DNA from: Candidatus Bathyarchaeota archaeon
GTDB lineage: Archaea; Thermoproteota; Bathyarchaeia; 40CM-2-53-6
Assembly: GCA_005883695.1 (NCBI GenBank)
Contig: VBBV01000080.1
Location: 11,925 to 20,601, forward strand
DNA length: 8,677 bases
Reading direction: 5' to 3'
The notes beneath the pieces were generated by a model. That model saw nothing but the letters and a program-made list of their open reading frames with translations, did no database searches and was not told where the DNA came from. Shown one piece after another: positions 1 through 6,662 of the stretch. A program made the position numbers and the translations under genes. Numbering within the stretch: position 1 is the first letter of the stretch; each line of letters begins with the position of its first letter.

Positions 1-42
1 TCGAATAGCCGATTGTTCCTCGAAATCGTCAGATACAACTTT

Positions 43-56
43 ACAAAGGTTAAATA
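43..56 (+). promoter_or_regulatory. Archaeal promoter (BRE + TATA) of the surface-protein gene
   Basis: A purine-rich BRE-like stretch (ACAAAG, 43-48) runs into a TATA-like element (GTTAAATA, 49-56). The TATA centre is about 46 nt before the TTG start at 99, so a transcription start near 78-80 would leave a leader of about 20 nt. The same spacing recurs before the glyS start. The assignment is by pattern only. Confidence 0.55.
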
Positions 57-98
57 GAATCAGACAGGGAGTCGCCGGAAACGAATCTGTGACTCGAC

Positions 99-2795
99 TT
101 GATCCGGGGCTCCTCAGGCATCCTTCTGATAATTCTCTCCTTGTCCTTGAGCCTTCCCGTGTCTGCTCAGCACGAGTTAGGCAACTCAAACCCGAGCGCC
201 CACACTTCAATGACGCCTCTGAACGATCCCTACAATCCTATCTGTCCATGCCCGGCCTTCAACGTAACCTATTCCCAATTTGACCTTTACACAAGTAGGA
301 ACGCGACCTCGCCACCACCCAATCTCACATTTTTCAGCACCGTAAACAATACTCAAACAGGACAGCCTGTTCCCGATACTGCATTCAAGTACTCAATTGC
401 AACGAACAACATCGTGAGTCAGACGATCAATTACACTCTCACTGTTCCCAAGGGCCCTGGTCCTACAACATTTCTAAAATTCGACTGGAACGGCACGCTC
501 GGCAAGGGAACGAGTGTGAGCTACCTGATATTCAACGCCACCAAACCTCTCCAGCCTGTGCTCTTGCTAAATGTAACAAGAGCCGGTCCACCATACTCGT
601 TTAATTTCACCGGAGGACCGCCGCTCAATGCGACTGGAGGCGTTCCTGCTTCCTGTGGCTCCGCCGACGAATGCTATGACGTTTCTAGACTCATAGGGTC
701 CAAGCTGAATCTTGAGTTCATGTTCAACTCGAACTCAACTGGTAAGGGGTTAAACGTCCAAGTTGCTAACATTGAAGTTGCCTCGGTGGGGAATGCCCCA
801 ACTGAATCCTCATTCCACAGCATGAAGCTCATCCCTCCGTCACAAGTATCACACAACGCTACCGCGTCAGTTACTTACAACGCCACGGCAATAAACGCGA
901 AGCACATTTGGGGTCAGACGGTCACCACATATTATTTTCCGAAATCATATACACTGACTAGCATCAGTCTCAATAACAGCATTTCTTTGTCACTTACCCA
1001 TCCTATAGCCCAGGGTTCCTGCTCTGCCTCCTCCTGCTCGAACTCGCAGTTTGCGGCCCTCAATAGCATGCAATTTATCGCGCTTAACGACACAACCACA
1101 CCTGGCTCTACAACGTCGTATCCTTGGTTCAGAGGAACAGCCGTAATTCTTGCAACAGGAGCCAGTGGGGAAGGGTCCGTCCAGACAACTCTAAGAGGGG
1201 TTCCCACAGACTTCTGGGTCCCTGGCGACACTCTCCAAGTTAGGGTCAACGATACACAAGGGGTTAATGTCACCGGTTCCAACATGATATCGATTCTTTC
1301 TCCTTCTGCCCCAATTACCAATCTGACCCAGCCATTTTCAGCCCCCTCAAAAGGCATCTTCTTGTTCAATTTTACAAGCGTTCTCCCGCAGGCCCCATTG
1401 GGGCCAAATTGGAATGTCACGAGTGTCTTTTTCAACAACTTCGACTACGGGATCGCCTTTCATCTTTTCAGACTTGAACAGGTCATAGTGAGCCAAGGCT
1501 CCTTCGGATACTCTGGCGACAACAGACGCCTCACAGTAAGCGGCACACTTGCCTACGGATCCAATTCTACTATCAAGCCCGGAAACATTATTGGAAACGT
1601 TATCGCGGTTGACACCGGCTCCGTGCTCGCTCCACTGACAACGTCCGCGTCGTCCAGCAGTTTGGGCAAGGGAATGTACGTCTCGAATGTTACCCTGCTA
1701 AACGGGGTGTTCACTTCGGGTGAACCGCTGATTGGAACTTTTACACTGGTCAACCCAACCGGACTCAGGGAGAACGCAACCATCACCCTCGAACACGAGT
1801 GGCTCAGCCAACAAACGCATGGCGCCAGCATAACGTTCAAACCTCCTTCAGGTGATGTACCCTACTATCCCAGCACAACGTTCGTCTACAGGCTGAATGT
1901 GACACTGACTCTAGGCGGCATTAGAGCAGTCGTAACCAGCCTGACCTCTGGTAATAGTATAACAGTAAACGTGCCTGCAGGGACTCCTCCTGTCACCGGT
2001 GTGAGACAAAATTCCGGACTCTTCAAGATCACTGTAACAAGCAACACACTGTCAGCGCCAAGTGTGTGTGGGACCTCCACGTGCCCGAACAGCCTTGAAT
2101 CACCGACCTACGCATACATTCTTGTCAATCCACCGTTGCCGAGCAGACTCTTAGCCTCCGCTCTAATTACGATGCAGCCGAGTGGGGCATTCACAGCGTC
2201 CATAACCTCTGGCGGAGAACTTGGTGCGAAAAAACTGGTCTTTTTCATCTTAGGCCAGGACCCCAACGGAATAACTGTCACGACCCAAGACAAGTCAACG
2301 CCAGAATCTACGATTCTCCAAGCGACCATCGACAACGTTCCAACGGCAACCCAAGGGCAGTCAGTGGCAATAACCCTGCACTTGGCCAGCAATTCAACAA
2401 TAATCAACATGAATATCACAATAGGCTTGAACATTGATGGGCAGCTCATTCAAAGCCAAACCGGCATCTACGTTTTGCACGGCTCCAAGAAGGACGTTAC
2501 CTTCAACTTCAATGCCCCATCTGGACTCGGAGTGCACACCTTCACATTCTTTTCCGCTGAGTATGGAGCTCCACTGATTACTGGCACGCTTCAAGTATCG
2601 ATACTCCAAAGCAGCCTCCAAGTAATCATTCCCGCAATCATCGGACTTGCGGCCGCGATCCTCATACTCTTGTTTTTCCTGTTCCGGAAGAAGCCACAGA
2701 CGGTATCGGAGCCATCTTCGAAGGACAAGCCAGCAGGTGGAAAGCCTAAGCCGAATCCTGGATCTTCAAGCTCGAAATCCTTAACTCGAAGCTAG
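99..2795 (+). CDS. Large secreted, C-terminally membrane-anchored surface (S-layer-like) protein
   Basis: This 898-residue protein is exported and anchored in the membrane by its C-terminus. Residues 1-23 form a signal peptide: R3, a Leu/Ile/Ser-rich core and a VSA|Q cleavage-like site. The body is Ser/Thr/Asn-rich and predicted beta-rich. I count about 26 N-X-S/T sequons, nearly all N-X-T and spread over most of the length, as expected of a heavily N-glycosylated archaeal envelope protein. Eight cysteines occur in close pairs (CPC near residue 50, then CGSADEC, CSASSC and CGTSTC), suggesting local disulfides. Residues about 765-835 resemble an Ig/CARDB-type beta domain. A 23-residue hydrophobic helix (about 840-862) is followed by RKK and a 36-residue Lys/Pro/Ser-rich tail, giving outside-body and inside-tail topology. 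An in-frame TGA at 90-92 leaves TTG at 99 as the first usable start. No enzymatic motif is visible; it could be an S-layer component, adhesin or pilus-like stalk. Its exact role is unknown. Confidence 0.8.
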   Translation: MIRGSSGILLIILSLSLSLPVSAQHELGNSNPSAHTSMTPLNDPYNPICPCPAFNVTYSQFDLYTSRNATSPPPNLTFFSTVNNTQTGQPVPDTAFKYSIATNNIVSQTINYTLTVPKGPGPTTFLKFDWNGTLGKGTSVSYLIFNATKPLQPVLLLNVTRAGPPYSFNFTGGPPLNATGGVPASCGSADECYDVSRLIGSKLNLEFMFNSNSTGKGLNVQVANIEVASVGNAPTESSFHSMKLIPPSQVSHNATASVTYNATAINAKHIWGQTVTTYYFPKSYTLTSISLNNSISLSLTHPIAQGSCSASSCSNSQFAALNSMQFIALNDTTTPGSTTSYPWFRGTAVILATGASGEGSVQTTLRGVPTDFWVPGDTLQVRVNDTQGVNVTGSNMISILSPSAPITNLTQPFSAPSKGIFLFNFTSVLPQAPLGPNWNVTSVFFNNFDYGIAFHLFRLEQVIVSQGSFGYSGDNRRLTVSGTLAYGSNSTIKPGNIIGNVIAVDTGSVLAPLTTSASSSSLGKGMYVSNVTLLNGVFTSGEPLIGTFTLVNPTGLRENATITLEHEWLSQQTHGASITFKPPSGDVPYYPSTTFVYRLNVTLTLGGIRAVVTSLTSGNSITVNVPAGTPPVTGVRQNSGLFKITVTSNTLSAPSVCGTSTCPNSLESPTYAYILVNPPLPSRLLASALITMQPSGAFTASITSGGELGAKKLVFFILGQDPNGITVTTQDKSTPESTILQATIDNVPTATQGQSVAITLHLASNSTIINMNITIGLNIDGQLIQSQTGIYVLHGSKKDVTFNFNAPSGLGVHTFTFFSAEYGAPLITGTLQVSILQSSLQVIIPAIIGLAAAILILLFFLFRKKPQTVSEPSSKDKPAGGKPKPNPGSSSSKSLTRS

Positions 2796-2798
2796 CAC

Positions 2799-2808
2799 CA
2801 TTTTTGAG
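2799..2808 (+). promoter_or_regulatory. Possible promoter or T-rich terminator ahead of rpoP
   Basis: The 30-nt gap between the surface-protein stop and the rpoP ATG holds a T-run (CATTTTTGAG) about 23 nt before the ATG. That spacing would suit a leaderless transcript, but the sequence is a poor TATA box and could equally end the upstream transcript. Weak evidence. Confidence 0.25.
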
Positions 2809-2825
2809 AGTCTCGGTTTAGAATT

Positions 2826-3047
2826 ATGGAGTCAGGTCCCGAAGAACCGCTAGGAGAAGCGTTACCACCGGAAGCTCCGCCTCGAGAACGAAACCCGGGC
2901 GGGCTCGTTTACGAATGCATAAACTGCGGATCGAAGCTAACAGCTGATCAGCTTGCGATGACCCCCGAGATCAAATGCCCCTTCTGCGGCTATAGGATAC
3001 TTCGAAAGGTAAGACCTCCAATCGTAAAGCATGTGAAGGCCCGATAA
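2826..3047 (+). CDS. rpoP: DNA-directed RNA polymerase subunit P (Rpo12)
   Basis: This is the small zinc-ribbon subunit of archaeal RNA polymerase, homologous to eukaryotic Rpb12, which helps assemble the Rpo3/Rpo10/Rpo11 platform. The family signature occupies residues 28-73: a CINCG knuckle (C31, C34), then CPFCGYRI (C51, C54), then the conserved basic tail KVRPPIVKHVKAR. The four cysteines should bind one Zn. Family members are usually about 45-50 residues. Here a Pro/Glu-rich extension of about 26 residues precedes the ribbon. No ATG, GTG or TTG lies between the ATG at 2826 and the ribbon, so the extension appears genuine. There is no clear Shine-Dalgarno sequence, and GAATT directly precedes the ATG, so the message may be leaderless or short-leadered. 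The glyS gene follows 77 nt downstream. Confidence 0.95.
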   Translation: MESGPEEPLGEALPPEAPPRERNPGGLVYECINCGSKLTADQLAMTPEIKCPFCGYRILRKVRPPIVKHVKAR

Positions 3048-3074
3048 CAAGCCCTCGCGTGTCCGTTCGGAAAG

Positions 3075-3086
3075 CGGATATAGCGA
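3075..3086 (+). promoter_or_regulatory. TATA-like promoter element of glyS
   Basis: The rpoP-glyS gap contains a purine-rich stretch followed by GGATATAG (3076-3083 region), centred about 45 nt before the TTG start. This matches the spacing seen before the surface-protein gene and suggests that glyS can be transcribed independently of rpoP. Pattern only. Confidence 0.45.
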
Positions 3087-3124
3087 ACATGCTCTATTCT
3101 GGTTGAAGCCTGAGTCGAGAACCT

Positions 3125-4855
3125 TTGCAGCAACAAATCAAAGACAAACACAAGCTATTATCCGAGACGGCTCGACGAAGAGGATTCTTCTGGGGCTCAT
3201 TCGAAATCTACGGAGGCCTCAGCGGATTCCTGGATCTAGGCCCTCTCGGCGTCGGACTCAAGAGACGGATAGAAGACACTTGGCGAGAATTCTTCCTCCG
3301 ACGTCATGGGTTTGTCGAGGTCTCGACGCCGATAATTACCCCTCACAGGGTGTTGGAAGTCTCAGGTCATGTTGAGAACTTCAAAGACCCTATGACGGAG
3401 TGCAATAACTGCAAGAGAAGATTCCGAGCGGATCAACTGGTTAAGGAAGCTACCGGCCTCGAAACCGAAGGAATGAGTCTGGAGCAGCTCGGCGCGCTCC
3501 TGAAGGAAAGGCACGTGAAATGCCCTGAGTGCGGCGGAGAACTAGGTCCTCCCCAATACTTCATGACAATGTTCAAGACTAGCATAGGTCCCTACGGCGA
3601 GGACCCTGCCTATGGTCGCCCAGAAGCGGCTCAGGGAATATTTGTCAACTTCCGCCGAATCCTCGAGACAATGAGGGAGAAGTTTCCGATAGGAATAGCC
3701 CAAGTGGGAACGGTCCTTCGCAACGAAATATCCCCCAGACAGGGTCCTATACGACTGCGAGAGTTCACGATAATGGATTTCGAACTCTTCTTCGACCCGG
3801 AAGAGCCCGACTGCCCATACCTAGACGAGGTCGCGTCCGAGGAGTTGTCGATAGTCACTATTGAGGCTAGGAAAGAGGAGACGGAGAGCGCAACCAAGAT
3901 CAAGGTCGGCGAAGCCGTCAAGAGACAAGTGATCAAGGCGCCCTGGGCAGCATACTTCATGGCACTCTCGAAACGGTTCCTAAATCAACTGGGCGTCAAC
4001 GGGCAACATCAAAGATTCTTCGAAAAACTTCTTCCGACGGAAAGGGCTCACTATTCAGCCCAGACATTCGACCACGAAATCGAACTGGACCGCTGGGGCT
4101 GGACCGAGGTAGCAGGTTTTGCGTATAGAACAGACTACGACTTGCGAAAACATATGGAAGCGACCGGAGAAGACTTGCGAGTGTTCAAACCCTACCCGAC
4201 ACCTCGGCTCCGAAAGGTCAAATCGATAAGGCCAAACCACCAAAACATCAGAAAAATCTTTCGAGAAGAAACAGGAAGAGTCGCCGATCTGATATCCAAA
4301 GACGACCCCGAAAGATTACTCCGAGCCAAGAAAGCTGGAGAGTCAGCGAGAATTGGCCAGTACACTGTTCCTCCAGACTGTTTCGATGTAGTTGAGGAAG
4401 AGGTAAAGGAAACTGGGACCCGTTTTCTACCTCACGTAGTCGAGCCAAGTTTCGGAGTGGAACGCCTTCTCTACACAACCCTCGAATACAACCTTACAAT
4501 GAAGGAGGATAGACTCATTCTAGGTCTCCCATTCAACCTCGCTCCCATCCAAGCGTCGGTCTTTCCCTTGGTAAACAAGGATGGGTTACAAAAGAGGGCC
4601 ACGATGGTGTACGAAGCGCTCATCGCCGAAGGGTTGAGGGTGGAGTATGATGAATCGGGCTCCATTGGAAGGAGATACGCCAGGGCTGATGAAGCAGGCG
4701 TACCTCTAGGAATCACCATCGATTATGACACCCTCAAAGATGACACGGTCACTGTTCGTGATCGCGATAGCTGGAGCCAAGTGAGAACCCCTATCGGAAC
4801 GCTAGCATCAACAATCCACACCATAGTAAAGGAAGGGTTCAACGCTCCGAAGTGA
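3125..4855 (+). CDS. glyS: Glycyl-tRNA synthetase, archaeal/eukaryotic class II type
   Basis: This enzyme charges tRNA-Gly with glycine using ATP in the cytosol, as an alpha2 dimer. At 576 residues it has the usual archaeal length. The N-terminus has the family signature RRRGFFWGSFEIYGG (17-31) and GPLG (39-42). Motif 1 lies around FVEVSTPIITP (63-73). An insertion carries a possible Zn site, with CNNC (C93, C96) and CPEC (C133, C136). RPEAAQGIF (165-173) and motif 2, VLRNEISPRQG..RLREF (197-214), contribute ATP and glycine contacts. Motif 3 is EPSFGVERLLY (about 440-450). An HGTP-type anticodon-binding domain fills roughly residues 475-576. The start is TTG at 3125 because an in-frame TGA lies at 3104-3106 and no ATG or GTG intervenes; the family N-terminus begins close to this point. 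One oddity is RPEAAQG where RPETAQG is usual. It may be called glyQS or glyS in different schemes. Confidence 0.95.
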   Translation: MQQQIKDKHKLLSETARRRGFFWGSFEIYGGLSGFLDLGPLGVGLKRRIEDTWREFFLRRHGFVEVSTPIITPHRVLEVSGHVENFKDPMTECNNCKRRFRADQLVKEATGLETEGMSLEQLGALLKERHVKCPECGGELGPPQYFMTMFKTSIGPYGEDPAYGRPEAAQGIFVNFRRILETMREKFPIGIAQVGTVLRNEISPRQGPIRLREFTIMDFELFFDPEEPDCPYLDEVASEELSIVTIEARKEETESATKIKVGEAVKRQVIKAPWAAYFMALSKRFLNQLGVNGQHQRFFEKLLPTERAHYSAQTFDHEIELDRWGWTEVAGFAYRTDYDLRKHMEATGEDLRVFKPYPTPRLRKVKSIRPNHQNIRKIFREETGRVADLISKDDPERLLRAKKAGESARIGQYTVPPDCFDVVEEEVKETGTRFLPHVVEPSFGVERLLYTTLEYNLTMKEDRLILGLPFNLAPIQASVFPLVNKDGLQKRATMVYEALIAEGLRVEYDESGSIGRRYARADEAGVPLGITIDYDTLKDDTVTVRDRDSWSQVRTPIGTLASTIHTIVKEGFNAPK

Positions 4856-4875
4856 CCTAGATTAGACTGCTACTA

Positions 4876-4886
4876 GTTTTTTATGG
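4876..4886 (+). promoter_or_regulatory. TATA-like element (and T-run) between glyS and the DUF47 gene
   Basis: GTTTTTTATGG lies about 42 nt before the downstream start, the same promoter distance as elsewhere in the window. The six-T run could also serve as a factor-independent archaeal terminator for glyS, which ends 21 nt upstream. Both roles may coexist. Confidence 0.45.
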
Positions 4887-4892
4887 CAAGGA

Positions 4893-4918
4893 TAGCACCA
4901 CATTGCGAGACGGTGCTA
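4893..4918 (+). repeat. Perfect 7-bp inverted repeat just upstream of the DUF47 start
   Basis: TAGCACC (4893-4899) and GGTGCTA (4912-4918) are perfect reverse complements separated by 12 nt. They lie between the TATA-like element and the start codon, covering the predicted transcription start. They could be a regulator operator or, if transcribed, a hairpin ending 1 nt before the TTG at 4920. Function is unproven. Confidence 0.5.
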
Positions 4919-4919
4919 C

Positions 4920-5582
4920 TTGATGACCTTTCCAGTCGAAACCGAAGCGAACATACGACGGAGAATCCTCGACATATGTAGAGAACAGACTAGGAACGTG
5001 GTAGAGATAACCCGCGAACTAGCCCTCATGACCGACAATGTTTCGGATGGAAAGGCCAAGGAAGCGAAGGAACACTACCAGAACATGTTGAAGATTCTGG
5101 GAGACTTCGAAGGAACCAAGAAAAAACTCCTAGAAGAGGTCGCTTCGTTCGGGACCCTCCTTAGCAACCGGGAGGATTTCATTAGGCTGATTTTCAAGAT
5201 AGGTGAAGTTGCCGACTATGCCCAGGGCATTGGTTACCGGCTATCCGCTGTGATCGATCGGAATTGGAAAGTTGACAAGAAATATACCAAGCGGCTCGCG
5301 GAACTGAACGCCCTAGTTCTTGAAGAGATGTCCAAGATAAGAGAGACTGTAATGTCCCTAGGGTTCAACCCAACCAAAGCCATGGAGCTCTCCAGAGGAG
5401 TCGAGGAAACAGAAAAGAAAGTTGACATGGCCTATCGATCTCTCGACCTCGAAGTACTAGATGAGAAGATTCCGCTACGAACTCTCCTTCTAGTCAGAGA
5501 CCTTAGTGCTCACATGGAGAACATGGCCGACCTAGGCGTGGACGTTGTGGACCTGATCAGGGTAATCGCCTTGACGGCCTAG
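4920..5582 (+). CDS. DUF47 / PhoU-related helical protein
   Basis: A 220-residue, cysteine-free, almost all-helical protein of the DUF47 (PhoU_div) family, distantly related to PhoU. Family members often sit beside Pit-type phosphate transporters and are thought to modulate phosphate or metal-phosphate uptake. The recognisable signature is the C-terminal helix RDLSAHMENMADLGVDVVD (about 193-211), with the pattern of acidic and His residues that binds metals in PhoU-like proteins. The long amphipathic helices from about 5 to 180 are charged and heptad-like. No transporter gene is visible on either side; it sits between glyS and endA, and endA begins 7 nt after its stop, so the two are probably one operon. 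TTG at 4920 is directly followed by ATG at 4923, and either could start translation; ATG is the more likely. The family call is solid, but the physiological role here is inferred. Confidence 0.8.
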   Translation: MMTFPVETEANIRRRILDICREQTRNVVEITRELALMTDNVSDGKAKEAKEHYQNMLKILGDFEGTKKKLLEEVASFGTLLSNREDFIRLIFKIGEVADYAQGIGYRLSAVIDRNWKVDKKYTKRLAELNALVLEEMSKIRETVMSLGFNPTKAMELSRGVEETEKKVDMAYRSLDLEVLDEKIPLRTLLLVRDLSAHMENMADLGVDVVDLIRVIALTA

Positions 5583-5589
5583 AAAAATC

Positions 5590-6159
5590 ATGAAGTCCAC
5601 AACCCTTCAAGGCGAGGCTGAACTTATTGGAACCCGTCTCATAGTATGGGATGCCAAAGCCGGGCTCGACATTTACCGCTCGGGTTTCTTCGGAAAACCG
5701 GTTGGAATACCCAAACCAAAGCCGGACCAAGACTTCGACGCTCCACTATTGCTCGACCTCATGGAAGGGCTCTACCTTCTCGAGCATCATAGGATATCAG
5801 TAATCGACGGAAGAACCAAAGAACCAGTTCGCAGATCACTTTTACTGAGAGAAGCGAGAGAGACGTATCGTGGGTTCAGTCAAGCATACCAAGTATACAA
5901 AGACCTGAGAAACAAGGGCTATATCGTCACGCCCGGAATAAAATTCGGCGCTGACTTTGCAGTCTACGAACACGGACCTGGGATAGATCACGCCCCGTTC
6001 ATCGTCTCGGTCGAAGATCCAGAGTCCATCATGGGTCCATTCGAGGTGGTCCGAGCTGGTAGGCTGGCAACAACCGTCAGGAAGCAATTCATCATAGCTA
6101 TTCCAGACACGAAGCAGAACGAGATCAGATATCTCGTTTTTAGCTGGTTCAAAGCCTAA
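5590..6159 (+). CDS. endA: tRNA-intron splicing endonuclease
   Basis: EndA cuts the bulge-helix-bulge motif at exon-intron junctions of precursor tRNA, leaving 2',3'-cyclic phosphate and 5'-OH ends. The length of 189 residues fits the short single-repeat type that works as a homotetramer or as one subunit of a heteromer. The N-terminal alpha/beta domain covers about 1-85. The catalytic domain begins near YKDLRNKGYIV (103-113) and KFGADFAVYEHG (118-129). The likely catalytic triad is Y126, H134 (in DHAPF) and K165 (in TVRKQF). The H-to-K spacing of 31 equals that of the Methanocaldococcus enzyme (H125/K156), while the Y-to-H spacing is slightly shorter. The start ATG lies 7 nt after the DUF47 stop, with no obvious Shine-Dalgarno, so translation may be coupled. 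Its TAA overlaps the stop codon of the opposing metallopeptidase gene by 4 bases. Confidence 0.93.
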   Translation: MKSTTLQGEAELIGTRLIVWDAKAGLDIYRSGFFGKPVGIPKPKPDQDFDAPLLLDLMEGLYLLEHHRISVIDGRTKEPVRRSLLLREARETYRGFSQAYQVYKDLRNKGYIVTPGIKFGADFAVYEHGPGIDHAPFIVSVEDPESIMGPFEVVRAGRLATTVRKQFIIAIPDTKQNEIRYLVFSWFKA

Positions 6160-6533
6160 CTCAAGTCATCGGATCGGATGTCGCCGCTCCTCTGAGCATT
6201 CCTGAGGAAAGAAAGAGCAAAGTCACGCGCATGTCGCTCAGTCCCTCTGTGCTTCCCGCCCACATGCCTCAAGTGATGGTAAAATTCGTGTATCAACACG
6301 TATGGATCAAATAGGTATTCTTCGCTCGACATGTAGATAGTTCGTTCCCTATGCACGTAGCATCCGAGCGCCTTTTTCTCGCCTTTCGGTAGACCGATCC
6401 TTAGGGTAGGCCTCTCTACGCGGTAATGCGCGCAAAGGGCATCGAGCGCTTCCTCGGGCTTCCTCTCTATTGCGATAAGGTGTACAATCTCTCCCTGGAA
6501 GTTGGCCTCGTCGAACGCTTTTCTTGGTCCCAC
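6156..6533 (-). CDS. Small HEXXH zinc metallopeptidase-like protein
   Basis: A 125-residue soluble protein with a zincin active-site helix, LIHEFYHHLRH, placing HEFYH at residues 82-86. A Glu in GTERHARDFALSF (E99), 13 residues after the second motif His, is a good candidate third zinc ligand. The layout resembles compact gluzincins such as the ImmA/IrrE (M78) group, where a helix of the form E..A..FA follows HEXXH, though SprT-like proteins are an alternative. The strand before the helix, CYVHRERTIYMSSE (58-71), fits the edge-strand region of such folds. There is no signal peptide or membrane segment. The start is GTG at 6533; the upstream frame closes with a stop at 6555-6557 and offers no better start. 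It is transcribed opposite to all its neighbours and converges on endA with a 4-base stop overlap. The substrate is unknown. Confidence 0.75.
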   Translation of the reverse strand: MGPRKAFDEANFQGEIVHLIAIERKPEEALDALCAHYRVERPTLRIGLPKGEKKALGCYVHRERTIYMSSEEYLFDPYVLIHEFYHHLRHVGGKHRGTERHARDFALSFLRNAQRSGDIRSDDLS

Positions 6534-6537
6534 CTGC

Positions 6538-6556
6538 GATGGGCCTAAAACCCATC
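6538..6556. repeat. 6-bp inverted repeat upstream of the metallopeptidase gene
   Basis: GATGGG (6538-6543) and CCCATC (6551-6556) are perfect reverse complements with a 7-nt spacer. On the minus strand the repeat ends 4 nt before the GTG start, so it could be an operator or a leader hairpin close to the ribosome entry site. It is short enough that chance cannot be excluded. Confidence 0.35.
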
Positions 6557-6624
6557 AACTACTGCCACAACGACCTTTACCCCACGTGCTAGCGCCAAAG
6601 TCGTCGAGGCTTTCTCCACGCAAC

Positions 6625-6633
6625 TCTTTAAGG
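6625..6633 (+). promoter_or_regulatory. Possible relic promoter of the ACT-regulator pseudogene
   Basis: TCTTTAAGG is TATA-like and centred about 34 nt before the ATG at 6663, giving a short-leader geometry. The rest of the 129-nt divergent gap (6534-6662) shows only this element and the inverted repeat at 6538-6556. Confidence 0.3.
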
Positions 6634-6662
6634 TTCTTCGAAAAGAGGGCTCTCTACCTTTA

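Noticed and set aside
932..1438. A 168-codon open frame on the minus strand inside the surface-protein gene
   Set aside because: It lies wholly antisense to a gene with a clear signal peptide, sequons and membrane anchor; its translation has no recognisable motif and no promoter or ribosome site.
3062..3071. Short palindrome TCCG-TT-CGGA between rpoP and glyS as a terminator
   Set aside because: The stem is only 4 bp with a 2-nt loop and there is no following T-run.
6559..6662. Possible N-terminal extension of the pseudogene, since the frame stays open upstream of ATG 6663
   Set aside because: Family proteins begin near the MWGRI block and the upstream translation shows no family resemblance; a TATA-like element lies in this stretch.
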